Source: Deuterostichococcus epilithicus (taxonomy: Eukaryota > Chlorophyta > Trebouxiophyceae > Prasiolales > Stichococcaceae). From it: a DNA stretch of 64,000 nucleotides. The stretch spans positions 3,100,009 to 3,164,008 of the forward strand of contig JAVTLE010000021.1 in assembly GCA_033439295.1 (NCBI GenBank). The letters run 5' to 3'. Position 1 is the first letter of the stretch; every line of letters starts with the position of its first letter. The notes under the pieces were generated by a model. That model had not been told where the DNA came from. It saw nothing but the letters and a program-made list of their open reading frames with translations, and did no database searches. This document shows positions 37,232 to 49,765 of this stretch, one piece after another. The position numbers were made by a program, and so were the translations under genes.

Positions 37232-40200
37232 TCACCGTGGCTCCACCAGCACCACGGTGCTGCGCGCCGGGACGATGGTGCTGCCAAGGTGTGGCGCCTG
37301 CTGACCGGCCTCAGCCATCCAGCCCGGCAGCTCGGGGTGCAGCCGCAGGTCGCCCGAGCCTGCATGCCGTGCGAGACGTCCTTCCTGACAGAATGCTAGG
37401 CTGCATTTGACTGGGTTGCCACCAGTCAGTTTGTCGCATGAAGTGCCAGCAGGCGCACGCACGCGATGAATCCATCATTCTTGTCCAGCAGGCCACCATA
37501 ATGCGTCGTATGCCTGCTGCATGCATGCCGGCATGCACCACTCGCTCAGCAGCAGCAGTCCCTTCAGCCCTTGGCGCCAGGGTGGAGGGACGGCTGCGGG
37601 CTCCGAGGCTTGCTCACCTGCCGGCCAGCGCAGGGTGTGGCGCTTGGGGCGAGCATTGAAAGCGACCAGAATGCGCCGGTGGCGCGGGTCGTCAACGCCG
37701 TCCGCCACTTCGGCGACATCCGCGCTGAGCAGCTCCATCACGATCACGCCCAGCACCTGGGGCATCAATACGTCCCAGCGTTTGCGGTATAATAGACCCT
37801 CTACCCATGATATTTTCGGCATTCTGCATCAGGGGTACCGCGAAGCCTAGAGGTTTTCACATATATACATAAAGATCCTAGACCATGTGCGCCCTGCTTC
37901 CCCGCGTCTCTGTGGCACTCCGTGATTGCAGCTGCTGGTCCGCAGGTGGCTGTGGCGCACTCGCCGTGCCTCCCGTCATGGCGGCAGCAGCAGTGTGACG
38001 CAGGCGTGGGCGGAGGGGCCGCAGGGCATTGGAAGACTAGGGTGTGGACATCGCGTCACCTGTTGGGGCCCGGTGTTGTGGAAGCGCAGCTGCGATGCGA
38101 TGGCGGCGGCGGTCGGCAGCCGGAACAGCGGCGACGAGTAGCGCACCCGCAGCGCGGCGAGGAACGCCTGCTTTGTGCGGTCGATGAGCTCGGGTCCCGG
38201 CTGCAGCTCCTGCGATGAGACCGGTGGACGCTTTGGTGTCGGCGAAGGGGCGGGCCCGTTGCAGCATGTTTGTGTGCCATATGCCATCGGATCAGGTGTG
38301 TTTCGCAGCTGCGGGCCTCTTTTCGACAGGTCAAAGGATCAATGCTGCTGAAGCACCGGGCTTTGCCCTGCCAAAGGTGCTGAACACCGCGTGATGACGC
38401 GCATCGGTGCACATAGTTGCAGATGTTGTGATGGCCACTGCAGGCGAAGGCGTGCCTTGCGAGCGAGGAAGGGCCGCTTCTCGTGCCACTGCTCCCAGTT
38501 CTTGCTCGCCACCGGCAGCCCCACGCCAAAGTTGTTTGCCGCGCCGCTGAAGTCCAACCGGTTGAACCAGTCTCCTGCGCATGGTGAGTTGCGCGGCGAC
38601 AGGGCGAAATGTTGACCGCACCAAACAGCACTGTAGTGGGCTATGCTTCCTGATGCGCAGGTGCACTCGACTGAGACTACCTCATACAATCCTTCATGCC
38701 CGAGCCCAGCCCTGCAGAGCTTGCGAAGTCATGGAGTCCATTGTTTGAACATCCACCGCTGTGCACAGATGCCGTGCCTCCGGCAGCAGAGATCACGGAT
38801 ACAGATTTCAGAAGATCTTGCTGACCCGATGCGTACCAGTCCCGGTCCAAACTCTTCACGGCGCAGCGTGTAGGGGGAAGAGTACAGGAAGACAGGCCGG
38901 GGCAGAGAGAGAGAACAGCGTTACGCAATCGCATGTCCGCACCCGAATCGTAGGAGTCACGGTCCAGGCTTTTGGAGCGCAGCAGCTCGTCGCCGGCATG
39001 GAAGAAGACCAGCCCCTGGCTGAGGGCCACCATCCACTGCGCCAGCACCGCCATGCGGCACCGCTCCTCAATGGTCACCTGCAGAGGGCATGCACCGGGG
39101 TTTAGGGGATGCAAGAGCCGGTTCGTGTGGTGCGGCGCACTGCATGATGGCGACGCAGGGATGACGTGTCATCCATGACTGCTTTGATTTCAGACATGCG
39201 TTGGGACTTATCGGCTTCCTTCTTGATTGTGCAGGGCACTTGCGCTCCCTGAGGCAGTGCCGCCTTCTCCTCATCCTGCGCCGCTGCCAGCTGCAGACCC
39301 GTCCAGTCCGCGGCTTGCCACCGTGGTGCGCAGGCAGCCCAGCGGCGGCGCACCAAACGGTTCCTCAAACTCCTACCAGCTCAACATGCAGTGGGTCCCA
39401 CTCGCCTCATCCTCTGGCTTCATGATGAGCTGGTCGAAGAGGATCTCGCCGTCGTGGCAGGAGGTGTAGTTCACGGTCTCGACCGGCTCAGCGGCGTAGC
39501 CTGCCGGCTGCGTTCCGGCGTACAGGACCTGCTTGCCTGCGATGTGCACCCACGCCAGTCGGCGCTGCCCGATGCCTTCGCGAGCGGCAACCTTCAAGCA
39601 CCCCCAATGAAGTTTTGCAGGGTTTGAAAAGGCAGCTGCCGGCACAGTGAGGCACCCATGAGGCATCCCCGGCTCCTCCCATAAGACCCAGTCTTTTCAG
39701 GCATCTGGTGCAGCCTGCCGAACACTCTGGAAAAATGCATTCCTAAAACAACTTTGAAACCATTTGAAGTTCCTCCCGAGTGACTCACCGAGCACCCGCC
39801 GGCCAGTGTGGTCCTCGATGGGAAAGCTCCGCAGGTTGCCAGCCAGCGACACCAGCGCCATGTCTGTGAGGCGCCCCAGCAGCTCCTGTTGGTCTGCCAG
39901 CGGCAGCGTGCCCAGCATGTGGCGGTTGGACTGCAGCGCCAGACCATTGACGAGGCCCTGCTCCCTGCACACATGGATATAACAGGATGTCAGGAGCACT
40001 CACTTTGAGCAGACCAGCCCGCTCTTACACACGTGTCCGGGCGGGCTGCAGGCCGCTGACTGTCTTCGCGACTGGGAGCGGGAGGACAGCCAGGCTGGTG
40101 CCAGGGGCCGCAACCACCAGATGCAGCATAGCACTCCTCATGGGACGGCAAGAGAGCTTGGAGGCTGTGCCGGGACCCTCGCTGCCGCGGCAGCCCCGCC

Positions 40201-43200
40201 GCGGTGGCACTGCCAGGTCCCTTCCAGCACGCTGCCGCCGGGCCCGGCCAAGGCTCCAGAGTGCAGCCTCGTTGCTGGGTCGCCATTCTTGGCAGTCGTT
40301 GGGTGCTGGGGTGTCTGTTTGCAAACAACAACAACCAAGAGAACGTTTCCATCTTGCACCTGGAAGGGGCGAAGGGGCTGCCACCCAGGATGGCGTCCCG
40401 CAGCCGGTCGTTGAAGGTGCCGATGCCGGTGCCCGCCAGGTTGAGCTGGCTGGCGTTGCGGCCCCGCTGATTGCCAGTCACCTGCGGCAACGGGGATGGG
40501 GCATCAACGTTCAAGTGCCAGGATCAAGGAGGCATGGCAACGCTGGTTGTCCACCAGGTCGAGCCGGCTGGTGGGGCGTCCCCGTAGAACACCAGTGCCC
40601 TGACACGACAGGCTGGTCGGCGGCGACGTGCCGCCTGCGAGAGATGTGCAAGAGTGTGCCATGTCCGTCATGGTGTTGGAACGCCACCCCGTATGACACC
40701 TGCATGACGCATTCAACTGCGGATTGGACCCGTCTGCACAGGTCTCAAGGGAGCTGCCGGAGCGCCATGGTAACAGCGCCGAGAGGAGCAGCCTCAAGTA
40801 TGTCCATGCTCAATGTGGAAGTGGGGCATCCGCAGCCAAATCTCACGACGCTTTGAGTATTGTCTTACTCAATGAGGAAGTGGGTCATCCGCAGCCACAT
40901 CCTGCGACGCACACCTCGCCAAAGTCCCAGCCCTCGCCGTACAGCACCATCCCGGCGCCGTTGACGCCGTGCTCTTCCAGCGTCAGCGCCCGCAGCGCGT
41001 CCCGTGCCCTCTCCATGGTGCCCACCATCAGGCAGCTCATGATGTCGAACCGGAAGCCGTCCACCTGTGCGCCCCCAGCACATACCAGTCATCCTTCCAA
41101 CAGTCGATGGTGCCATCGATGCATCAACCAAACCATTTGCGCAGGGTCCAATGGCTACACGGCGGTGGGTGCCAAAGGCGTCTGCTGCCTGACCAGGATC
41201 GAGGCACCGGATATGTGCTGCATGGCACGAGTCGTGCACTGGAGCTCTCAAACATGTTGATGGCCTACAAGGCGTAGCGCAGCTTCTGCCAGCACTAATC
41301 GGCCACACATGAGTTGCACCATCGGAGCTGTCGCACTAGCACCCTGGCGGCAGGCCACCACATGCTCCATTTTCAATATTGCAGCCGCTTGTCTGCAAAG
41401 GCAACCCACCCTGTATTGTACTGCCCAGTGCAGCAGGTCGTCGATGACGAGGCGCTCCATCATTGCATGCTCCGGCGCATTGTTGGCGCCAAATGCGCTG
41501 CCGCAGATGCTGCCATCGGCCTCCAGCCGGTGGTAGTACGCTGGCACGACTTTGTCCAGCACCGAAAATCGGCTGTGCGGCCCTGCAGAGAAGCGACGAT
41601 GCGCCCAGATTATTGCACGGCAGCAACACGAACTAAGCCGCGGCTGTTGCCGCTGGGCTGTCGCTGCAAGAAGACGCACCCAGCAAACACATGGCTGACA
41701 TGTCGCGACACGGCAGCAGCAAATCTCCGACCTCTGCGAACCCAATGCGATGCATGCACATTGCGGTGCTACAGGCGCTGCCAACAGCGTGTCGGAGCTC
41801 GGCTTCATGCCAGCACGAAGCGATGCTGACTGCAGCGCCAGAGGCGGGGCACACCCGAGTGGAAGGTGTGGTTGTATACCACGTCCAGCACGACACGCAG
41901 GCCGGCGTGGTGGAGGCCCATCACCATGTGCCGGAACTCGCGCGAGCGCCCTGCGCCGTCCACCTCGATCGCGTAGCTGCCTGCGCAGGGCAGGCGCGGG
42001 CGGAGTCGGTTCCAGATATGCACGGGCAAGCGACTCAACCCCGAATCCTGCTCCCTGCCGGATGGTGCATCCTATGCCATGCTGTACTGCACAAGCGGCC
42101 CGGCCTGACGACAGCGCACCCTTTCCATGCTGCAGTGCACTGGGTGGCAGCCCCAGCTGCTGCAAGACACCCCCGCAACCCAGCACCGATGCTGCTTTAC
42201 CAAGCGAGAGGCTGCAGCGTAGGTGCAGATGCTGTACCCTCTGGCGTGCTGTAGTGCACGGGATCGTAGCCCCAGTTGAAGGCGTCGCTCTGCGACACCG
42301 CCAGCACCGCTTCCTGTTGCCCCTCCGAGTCTGGCGGTAGCCCCGACAGGTCCTCCTGCGCAACCCATGTGCAGACACTCGTTATTGTGTAGTTCTGACG
42401 ACAATGCGCAGGCAGCGATTCCGTGCTTTGCACATATGCATTCGTTGGAATCGCTGCGCATCGAGCAGCTTCTAACAGCCGCCCGGCCAGCTGCGCTGTG
42501 CTCCCTGCAGACCGCTCGAAGCTTCTCTGGTCCAGGCGCCTCATGTCTGTGCACACTGCAACGAGCAAACTAAGAGGCTCGCCAGACGCAGGCATGCCCC
42601 GGTCTGCTGCACCCCCTCATTCCCACTCCTTCCATTCCTCTGTCTCTGCCAGGTCCGAGTTCTGGACCCTCACACGCAGCATCTGCTGGTCTTGTGGCAA
42701 CACCGGCACGGTTGGAGGCACTCCCTCTGCTCCTACAAGGGGTTCACATCTCCTGCCAAACCTGCCAGTGAACCCTCAACAGGTGAACCCCCACCCGCAG
42801 CGTCTGCAGGTCCTGTGGCCGCTCCGGCACAGTCGCAAAGTCGTACGCGGGCAGCAGGTGCACGTGCGTGAGGCCCGCGCGCTGCAGCTCCGCCAGGTGG
42901 CGGCCGCCGCAGGTGTCCGTCAGACCGAATGCGCCGTACTTTCCGCGCAGGCCCTCCGGCACGCTGTCATCCGACGCGCTGCACAGGAAGCAGAACATCG
43001 TCATAGGCGACTGAGCATGAGTGTTTGTATATGGCGATAGCTTCTTAGAGATCGAGATTCAGCTTGCACCCTGGCACTGCTCGCGGGAGAATGACAGCAG
43101 GCGCCTGTTCATTTTCGACGCAAAAACGCTTCTCCCAACACCTGTTGCAATGAAGTGTGCACGAGGCGGCACCTGCAGAGGGAAACCTCCAGACAGCTTT

Positions 43201-45701
43201 CACATTGCCGCCGTGCTTAAGAAAGGGCCGTTCTGGCTCGCCTGAAGTCGCGGATGTGCAGCTCGTAGATGCTGGTGTCTGTGAGCGCCGCCAGCGGTGG
43301 CGCCGCATGGCCGTCCCAGCCCTCCGGCCGCAGCTCGGCGGAGTCAATAGCTGCAAACTGTGTGCGGGCGCCATCGGCGGCCAGGGCAACTGAATACGGG
43401 TCTGTCGTCTCGCTGACCTGTAGAGGGCCAGGCATTTGCTGCTGGGGACAGTGTCTGCATCTGCAGTATCTACAGTAATTGCAGTATCTGTAGTACTCAC
43501 ATCTGTCTGAGAGGCAGAGCACACGATACTGTCCTCAAAGTCGAAAGCAGCAGCAGCAGCAGCGGCAGTAACATCAGCAGCAGCAGCAGGGAGTAATTGC
43601 GGTAGCGCCATCAGGCAGTGAGCACCTCGATGCGCTGTGTCCAGGGGCAGTAGACGGTGATGCGGTAGGTGTAGTACCGGCCCCGCCAGTCCCCGGGGCC
43701 CTGCACCAGCGGCAGAGCAGAGGGTCGTCATCCATGCGGTGCTGAGATATCCCCGGCAGCCTCCCAGCCAGGCAGCTTTGCTTCAGGTGCAGGCACGGCG
43801 CCATCGCCGAGCTGCCAACAGGCATCAGCTCGAGCTCTGCTAGGCTCGCTGCAGCGGGCCGCCCGCAGCCTCAGGGTTCCGCAAGCATCGGCGTGTCCAG
43901 AGGAGAGCCAGCACCTCTGCCTGCCAGACGCCGCGGTCGCTGCGTGTCATCTGCACGACCCGCGGGCTGCCGCCGCGCGGCCCCTTGTGCACCAGCAGTT
44001 CCACCTGCGGCCGGAGACAACCGTGGTGATGTGCCCACTTAGATTCCCTCGGCTGCACCGGCAGCTCCACGAAGCCCGAAAGACGCAAGTCCTCAAGCAA
44101 CAAGTCAAAACAAGTCCTCAAGGCGTACAGTTGCCTACTCTGCGAGGTCAAACCATATGCACAAAGCCCTCAAAGCAGCCCGCCAGGCAACCAGGTGGAG
44201 CGCTCGTGGCAAACCAGGGGCGCGCTTGCTGTGGCGTGCGCTGGCTCTGCATCCTGTGTACCATCTCACCAACCACCGCGCCAAGGGCGCTTGCATTAGC
44301 TGCAGCACTGCTTAACTCGCTGCGGGCATGCGGACAAGCACCCTTTGACCCTGGATCGCGCACCTGCTGAGCTGTGGGCGCCCACAGCGCCACACTGACG
44401 CCCGAAGCCTCCACGCGTGCGCCCAGCGGCCCGTCGTACGCAAACAGTTCGTCCAGAACGCCTGGCAGCTGCATGCCTGCATGCAGCATCCCAGAACTCT
44501 GATGACTTCTTGCAGTTTCCCATCTCACCGGCGCCGCCGCTCTGACGGTTCCGCGTGGAGCCCATTCCCCAGCTTCGCTCCTGCAGCCTCTGCCGGCATG
44601 CGCATGGCGCACATATCCCGGCGCCGCTGACGCCAGCAGGCCGCTCCACTGGCGCTGGCAGGCCGCCGCCGCTGGTGCCGACTCAGTCAGCGATATACTC
44701 GGATGGCCTGGCAGCTGGTGGCCTTTACAAGACGTCTTCAATGTGCTACGTCCCCTGTGAACGCCAGCGGTGCGTCGGTGTTGAACGCACGCGAGTCCAC
44801 TCTGTGTCGGCGCCCATCTGTGGTCTTCGGAAACGCGCAAACGCCGACACGGACTTTGCCAGCTGCTGACCAGGCTGAGCCCCGGTGGATCAATGTGCAT
44901 CTGATGTTTCAGGCGTCTAGTTCCCACCTGTGGTCGCCAGCAGGCCGCCACCGTTCGACGCCGACACTGCCAGCTGCTGCCGCAGCAGGTCGGGTGCCGC
45001 TGCCGCCGCTGCTTCCGGCAGCCGCAGCAGCGGCAACCCTGCTAGATGGGGAAACTTGTGTTTGGCCGCCTGCGGCAGGCCGCCGGCCGCCTGGGTCAGC
45101 TCCACAGCGCCGTCCGCGCCGCCGACGGTGCCGCCATCGATGCTGAGAGCGGCAGCATTGCTGTGAAGCAGTCGAAAGGCGGTGCCCTCCAGCGCGTCGG
45201 CGGCAGCCTCCCAGGCGATCAAGTCCCTTGTCACCCTGTGGCGAAGGCGCGGCATTGTTTCAGGTCTGAGAGTTCCGCCGGTAGCAATCAGGGTGAGTGA
45301 GTCGCTGCCACGTTGCAAAGTCGAGACTGCGCCGCATCTGTGCCTCGCCAGCTTGCGCGTCAGGGCGTCAAGGAGCAAGCACACGCTTACCAGTGCGCGC
45401 GCATGCGTGTGAGGTCGTTGGGCGCCGTTGGCTGTCGCCCACCTGACTGATCCTGCCCACTGCTCTGGGCCGCCAGCGCCTCGCCTGCCGTTGCGCTGGT
45501 GGCCAGCACTGCCATCGAGGCCGAGGCCTCTAGCACCTGGCGCCTACTGGCATGAAGCCTGCGGCTGGACCTGTGCTGACCTAGCTGATGCGGTCGAGAC
45601 GCCAAACCGGTTCGGGCTGGATAAGACCGCCGATCGGAGGTGATCACTCGCAGTTGCAACCCAGCATGCGCAGATTGGCCCTGCTGCGCTGGTGCAAGCA
45701 T
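37232..45701 (-). CDS. PUL1: Pullulanase-type starch debranching enzyme (limit dextrinase), predicted plastid
   Basis: Hydrolyses alpha-1,6 branch points in starch-derived glucans (GH13 pullulanase). Nineteen exons, 974 residues, phases all consistent: 45391-45701, 44928-45235, 44364-44476, 43915-44004, 43626-43700, 43242-43417, 42795-42978, 42238-42355, 41855-41980, 41410-41582, 40915-41064, 40360-40481, 39789-39964, 39406-39536, 38943-39078, 38456-38574, 38060-38209, 37618-37756, 37232-37359. Seen: an Arg/Ser-rich, acid-poor leader fitting a transit peptide; [28 protein letters not shown] (CBM48); [49 protein letters not shown] (nucleophile Asp); [11 protein letters not shown] (acid/base Glu); [16 protein letters not shown] (third acidic residue); [38 protein letters not shown]. 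The length matches plant limit dextrinases. GC donors at 43241, 39405 and 38455 are needed to keep the conserved frame. The start could instead be a downstream Met (MAVLATSA, about 45514). Confidence 0.93.
38824..38868 (-). repeat. Copy of the 3' end of PUL exon 15 in the following intron
   Basis: 38824-38868 aligns with 38941-38985 (end of exon 15 with its donor), about three quarters identical. On the minus strand it reads [11 protein letters not shown] against [11 protein letters not shown], and the GT-like donor position is kept. It looks like a decayed duplicate exon end. Confidence 0.7.
40806..40909 (-). repeat. Tandem near-duplicate of the donor-proximal part of PUL intron 11
   Basis: Two units of about 43 bases (around 40806-40849 and 40867-40909) share CTCAATG-GGAAGTGGG-CATCCGCAGCCA with few differences. 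They lie immediately downstream, in gene sense, of exon 11, whose sequence ends with the catalytic GEGWDFGE. Confidence 0.65.
42665..42715 (-). repeat. Copy of the 3' end of PUL exon 7 in the following intron
   Basis: 42665-42715 resembles 42788-42837 at roughly 80 percent. The minus-strand translation [14 protein letters not shown] parallels [14 protein letters not shown] of the real exon end. It retains a GT at the donor position and lies 80 or more bases into intron 7. Confidence 0.7.
43547..43590. repeat. Imperfect CAG trinucleotide repeat in PUL intron
   Basis: Two runs of (CAG)n interrupted by a short unique stretch, between PUL exons 5 and 6. A second CAG run occurs at 60219-60242 in an exostosin intron. 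Both are non-coding in the models given. Confidence 0.8.
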
Positions 45702-45735
45702 TGTGACACAGCCGATTTTGAAATGATTACTAGCC

Positions 45736-45744
45736 TATATATAA
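45736..45744 (-). promoter_or_regulatory. TATA-box-like element upstream of PUL
   Basis: TATATATAA lies 35-43 bases upstream of the first ATG of the PUL reading frame. If it is used, transcription would start almost at that ATG, which favours the downstream Met near 45514 as the real initiator. Seen only as a sequence match. Confidence 0.35.
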
Positions 45745-46479
45745 GCTGTGCTCTGCCTGAGGGGGAAGTCGAACGGCGCATGAGGTATGCACCTGTCTAG
45801 CAGCTGGCACTTCGGAACTCGCATCCATCTCAATGGTGAGTTTTCGTCAGCCCCGGTCGGCCAACCTTGCATGCAACTGCAGTAATTCCTGTTAGCACCC
45901 ACGCCCCGTTAATCACTGTCCGCTTCCGCAGGGCTCCTTGGACCCGGCGCAAGCAGTGTGCTAAATCCCTAATTCAGCATGGTCCTGTGCATGGCACATT
46001 TCTTCAAATAGCGAATTCTGCTCCAGCCATTAGAGGCTCGCGTCGGAGCGTCCGTGCACAAACGGTGCAGCGAGTGACAGTGTGTGATCACAAGGCATGG
46101 ACCGCGGGGCAAATTGTTGGTGTGCCTGGCAACACATGCTTTCCATACTTAAGTATGTACGGCCGCACTGCTTTACAAGAGCTGTTTCACGGAGGCAGAG
46201 GTAGCAGCTGATTACAACAAAATCCAAACCTGGACTGTTTAATGGTTTAACAGTTCCGTCCGATCCTGCTCATGCTCGTTGCTCTCACAGCAGCAGCAGG
46301 AGACCTTCCGTGTGCAGCCACGGCCTCGGGCAGCAACATCTGCGCGAGTTGTCGTGGCAGCCTGCAGCTCTTCGCTGAGCCTGCACCCCATTTGCCACCC
46401 CATGCCAGCGCAACACGCCAGCTGAGGCGGTCCCGCGAGAACCGCAGGCAGCGCCCCAAGCGAACTTGCAGTGCTCCCG
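45745..46479. other. Intergenic region between PUL (5' side) and PRP38B (3' side)
   Basis: Both neighbours are on the minus strand, so this holds the PUL upstream region and the PRP38B 3' UTR. No additional gene is supported. Confidence 0.5.
46173..46216 (-). terminator. Two TGTAA polyadenylation-type signals downstream of PRP38B
   Basis: TGTAA (the usual green-algal poly(A) signal) occurs on the minus strand at 46212-46216 and 46173-46177, about 265 and 300 bases beyond the PRP38B stop. Pentamers are common by chance, so this is suggestive only. Confidence 0.35.
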
Positions 46480-49400
46480 TCAGTATCTGTCGCGCACGGC
46501 CTCGCGGCTGCCGCCGCGGGCTCGGTCCTTGAATACATCCCTCGAGCCGCGGTCCCGGCTGCTGCTACGTTGCCTGCTGCCGCCCCGCGACCCGCCACGC
46601 GCCTGCATAAGAAGTGCCACTGCTGAGAGCAGCATCAAATGGGTACAGGATGCACCAGTGCGTGGCAGAGTGCACAAGTGTGAACGAGTTGAAGATTGGA
46701 TACGGCAGCAGGAAGCGGGAGATGCACCCGGTCTGCGTCATGGTCCCGCCTGCCGCCACGATCCCGGTCGTCCCGCCGATCGTCCCGCCTGTCATAATCG
46801 CGGCGGTCGCGGTCGCGGCGGTCACGCGACCCCGCCCGTTCGCGGTCATAGCTGCCACCCCTGCAGCCGGCAATCAGAGCGCTCAGAAACAGGTACGCTG
46901 CTGAGGTAAGCAAGGTGGCTACAGAGGCTGTGCACGGCAGAGCTGCCCAGCTGCAGTAGCCTGACTGACGCAAGGCCTGGCGCTGCTGCCCATGCACACA
47001 CGAAAGAGCATTGCTCCTGGAGGCTGCCGCCCTTGCCTTCATGGACTGCCTTGCAGCCACAGTCCAGCCGTTCGCGGATGTCCAGCCGCCCAGACAACGA
47101 CAGTGTGCGGGAAGCCAGCAGAGCGAGAGATGGTGCGCCCACACCTGTCGCTGCGGTGCCTGTCGCGGTCGTCCCGCTGCGACCTGTCCCTGTCGCGGCT
47201 GCGCTCGCGGTCCCGCACGGGTTCCCGCTCACGTTCCCGCTCTCGCGGCGCATTGCGGGCATCGCGGCGGGCACCGTTTGATGCCGGCTCCCTGTTCATT
47301 CGACCCGCAGCACTGAGTGCTAACCATTGTGCCTACCAAGCTGGGCATCCCCTGTGATGTCGGCCTAAATGTACTCTAAAATGTAGTTGATACATGTGCA
47401 CAGCGCTGCGCTGCAGCTGCACCGCAAGCGATGCAGCGCAGCACCAGATGAACTCTGGAGGTAGGTTCAGGCCCGGGACGCTGCCCATCAGCTCCAGCTG
47501 CATACATGTCTTACCACAACTGCGGCCCCACCGGGGTGGAAGCACGCAAAACGACTACCAGAGAGGGTGCATGCGGGCACGAGCTGCGGCCTCAGAGGCT
47601 TGCCAAAAAGCCCTTGTGACGGGGTCGCCCCCCACAGACAACACAGTCTGTGCTACACGACGGCTGCACCACCCACCTGGGAGCATAGTCGCGGCTTGGC
47701 GACGCCGTCGCTGCAGCGGCGGCGCCGACCCGCAGGCTAGAGCCGAGGCCGCGGCCCACCTCGCGGCCCGCGGCACGGTTGGGTGCCCGCTGCCCCATCG
47801 CCACCGACAGCGACGCCTGTAAGCAGGGTTTCACCAAATGAGGGCTGGGTTTTGGACAGTTTCGGCTGGAGGTCCCCAGTAGCAAGGGCGTGTCTCGATG
47901 CATGGTGTTCCACCTGCCAGGGACGGGCAGCAGGCCTGGACGTCAGGCTTCCACTTGAAGCGTGCAGCTGCGGGCGCCGCGGCAGCAGGTCAACGACAGT
48001 GACAGAGATAGTGATAGTCCCGGAGAATGATAACACACGAGGACACCTTCACAGATGCGGGCCGCCTGCCGGCTTCCTCAATGCCGCGGCGGTCGCTGCC
48101 GCCCTGCCCCGCGTTGCCGACTGCCTTGCTGGGCAGCCCCGCCTCGCCCAGCTTGGCGGCCAGGTCGTCCGTGACCGGCTTGGGGATGCGCGGGAAGATG
48201 GTCTCGAAGTAATACTGCGGCAGAGTGGACACAGGCGTCCAGTGCGGTGACACGAGGGCCGTGCTGCACTGTTGGGCCATGTCCTTCCACAGATTGGATG
48301 GCTGGCGTGTCATAGCCGCTGCTGGGCTGCGTGAGACCAGCGGCGGAAGTGCTTGCAGCGTCTGCAGCCTGCCCCATGCGATGTTGCTGAGGTTTATTGG
48401 TGACAACGGCAATGAGGCAGGAGAGATGTTGAACCTGCACGGCTGAGCGGCCAGCGTGCAGCGGGCGTCACTGCCCGAGGCGGAAGCTCCCAGGTGACAC
48501 CTGCTGCTCGGCGTCACAGCGTTGCGCCTGTCTGTACAGCCATCCACCGTCGAACGCAGGACAAGTCTTGCCGGGCACAAGGCTCAAAAGAAAAGAGTAG
48601 AGAAGAGCTGATCGGTGAGCAGACAGGCTCAGGCAACAGCAACGCACCTGATCCAAAAAGATGTCACGGGCATAAGCGCCCATGGTCACACCCTTGCCGC
48701 TCTCGCCGCTTGGCTTGAACTCCTGCGGGTGCGATTGCTGGATCAACACCTTTGCCAGCTCCTTAGTCAGGCAGGCAGGGCACCAGGCGCGGGAGGTCAG
48801 GCCAGTTCCGCAGCGGACGAGATGGCCGGAGGCAGAGATTGTCAGCTGAATTAATCAGATGCCGGACACCAAGGGTGTGCACTTGAAGCATGCCAGTTCA
48901 CACACAGCAGCGGAAGACAAACCTCTCGTAGATACACACCACACAAAGCACACCTCAGGGTCCTTGATGTAATACTGCAGCCAGTCCCAGATGCTGCGCG
49001 GGTTCAGCACGTAGCGCAGGTACAGGAAGCCCAGCTGCAGGGGCGACAGCAGAGCTTCGAAAGCTTCGAGGGTTGCGCCATCGCCATGCTCGACATGCAG
49101 AGGGGCTGCCAACATGGCAGCTCGGCTCGAGCCACTCGAGGTTTTGCCGGCCGCAAGCCATGACGAGGCTCGTGGGTCCCACACCAGTTGCGGAGTGCGA
49201 GACGTGACTACATTGCAGCGCACGCGGTGGATGTTGAGGGGTTGAAGGCACCCCACTGACTCCTGAACGTGCGCGGGACGCGCGGCTGGAAGGGTCTGCA
49301 CCTACCGCGCGGATGTAGGGCGAGTCCGTGTGGTCGAGCAGCTGCTGCACCTGCTCGTCCGTGGGCTTGAGCTGCCCAAGGCGCATCAGCAAGCAGAATG

Positions 49401-49765
49401 CGGAGGTTGCCCCGCGTGCATTGCCGCTCATCCATGGCTCCACGTTGTCGACACTATAGTATATCTGCTCGACCGTATAGTGCAAAAATTAGCATCTGGC
49501 GCGGAAACCTTCGATCGCATGTCCTCTTGCAGCTGGCAAACAGAGCGATCAAGGCAGTAGTACGTCGCATGGCTGGGACAAGAAGTGCAGCTATTGCGTG
49601 GTGCCGAATCCACAAGAGAGGCCAAGGGCGGTCACCTACCTCGTCAACGAGCTCCTCGAAGCTGCTGAGCTTGACGCAATTGTTCTTGAAGTAAAGGCTG
49701 TCGATGGCGTTCTGATACAGCACGCGCTCAATATTAAAGGTGGTGGTGTTGCCGTACTGCTCCAT
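46480..49765 (-). CDS. PRP38B: Pre-mRNA-splicing factor 38B-type protein (PRP38 domain plus RS tail)
   Basis: Spliceosomal protein of the PRP38 family, nuclear, linked to spliceosome activation. Nine exons, 383 residues, phases consistent: 49640-49765, 49306-49464, 48954-49034, 48648-48722, 48047-48214, 47677-47816, 47145-47291, 46728-46860, 46480-46602. The PRP38 core occupies about residues 1-190: MEQYGNTTTFNIERVL, SLYFKNN, SFEELVDEIYYSVDNVEPW, DHTDSPYIRALGFLYLRYVL, WDWLQYYIKDPE, FKPSGESGKGVTMGAYARDI, YYFETIFPRIPKPV. The SPYIRA..LYLRY and IFPRIP motifs and the length of the inserted region match PRP38B rather than PRP38A. The C-terminal third is rich in Arg-Glu/Arg-Asp/Arg-Ser dipeptides (RERERERE, DRRDDRRDDRDR). 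The first ATG of the open frame was used; an upstream exon adding N-terminal residues cannot be excluded. Its upstream side faces the duplicated gene pair. Confidence 0.9.

Noticed and set aside
39245-39296. Extra PUL exon ([14 protein letters not shown] frame) between exons 14 and 15
   Set aside because: A GC donor at 39405 joins exon 14 to exon 15 with exactly the family spacing ([16 protein letters not shown]). No donor lets this segment join in a conserved frame.
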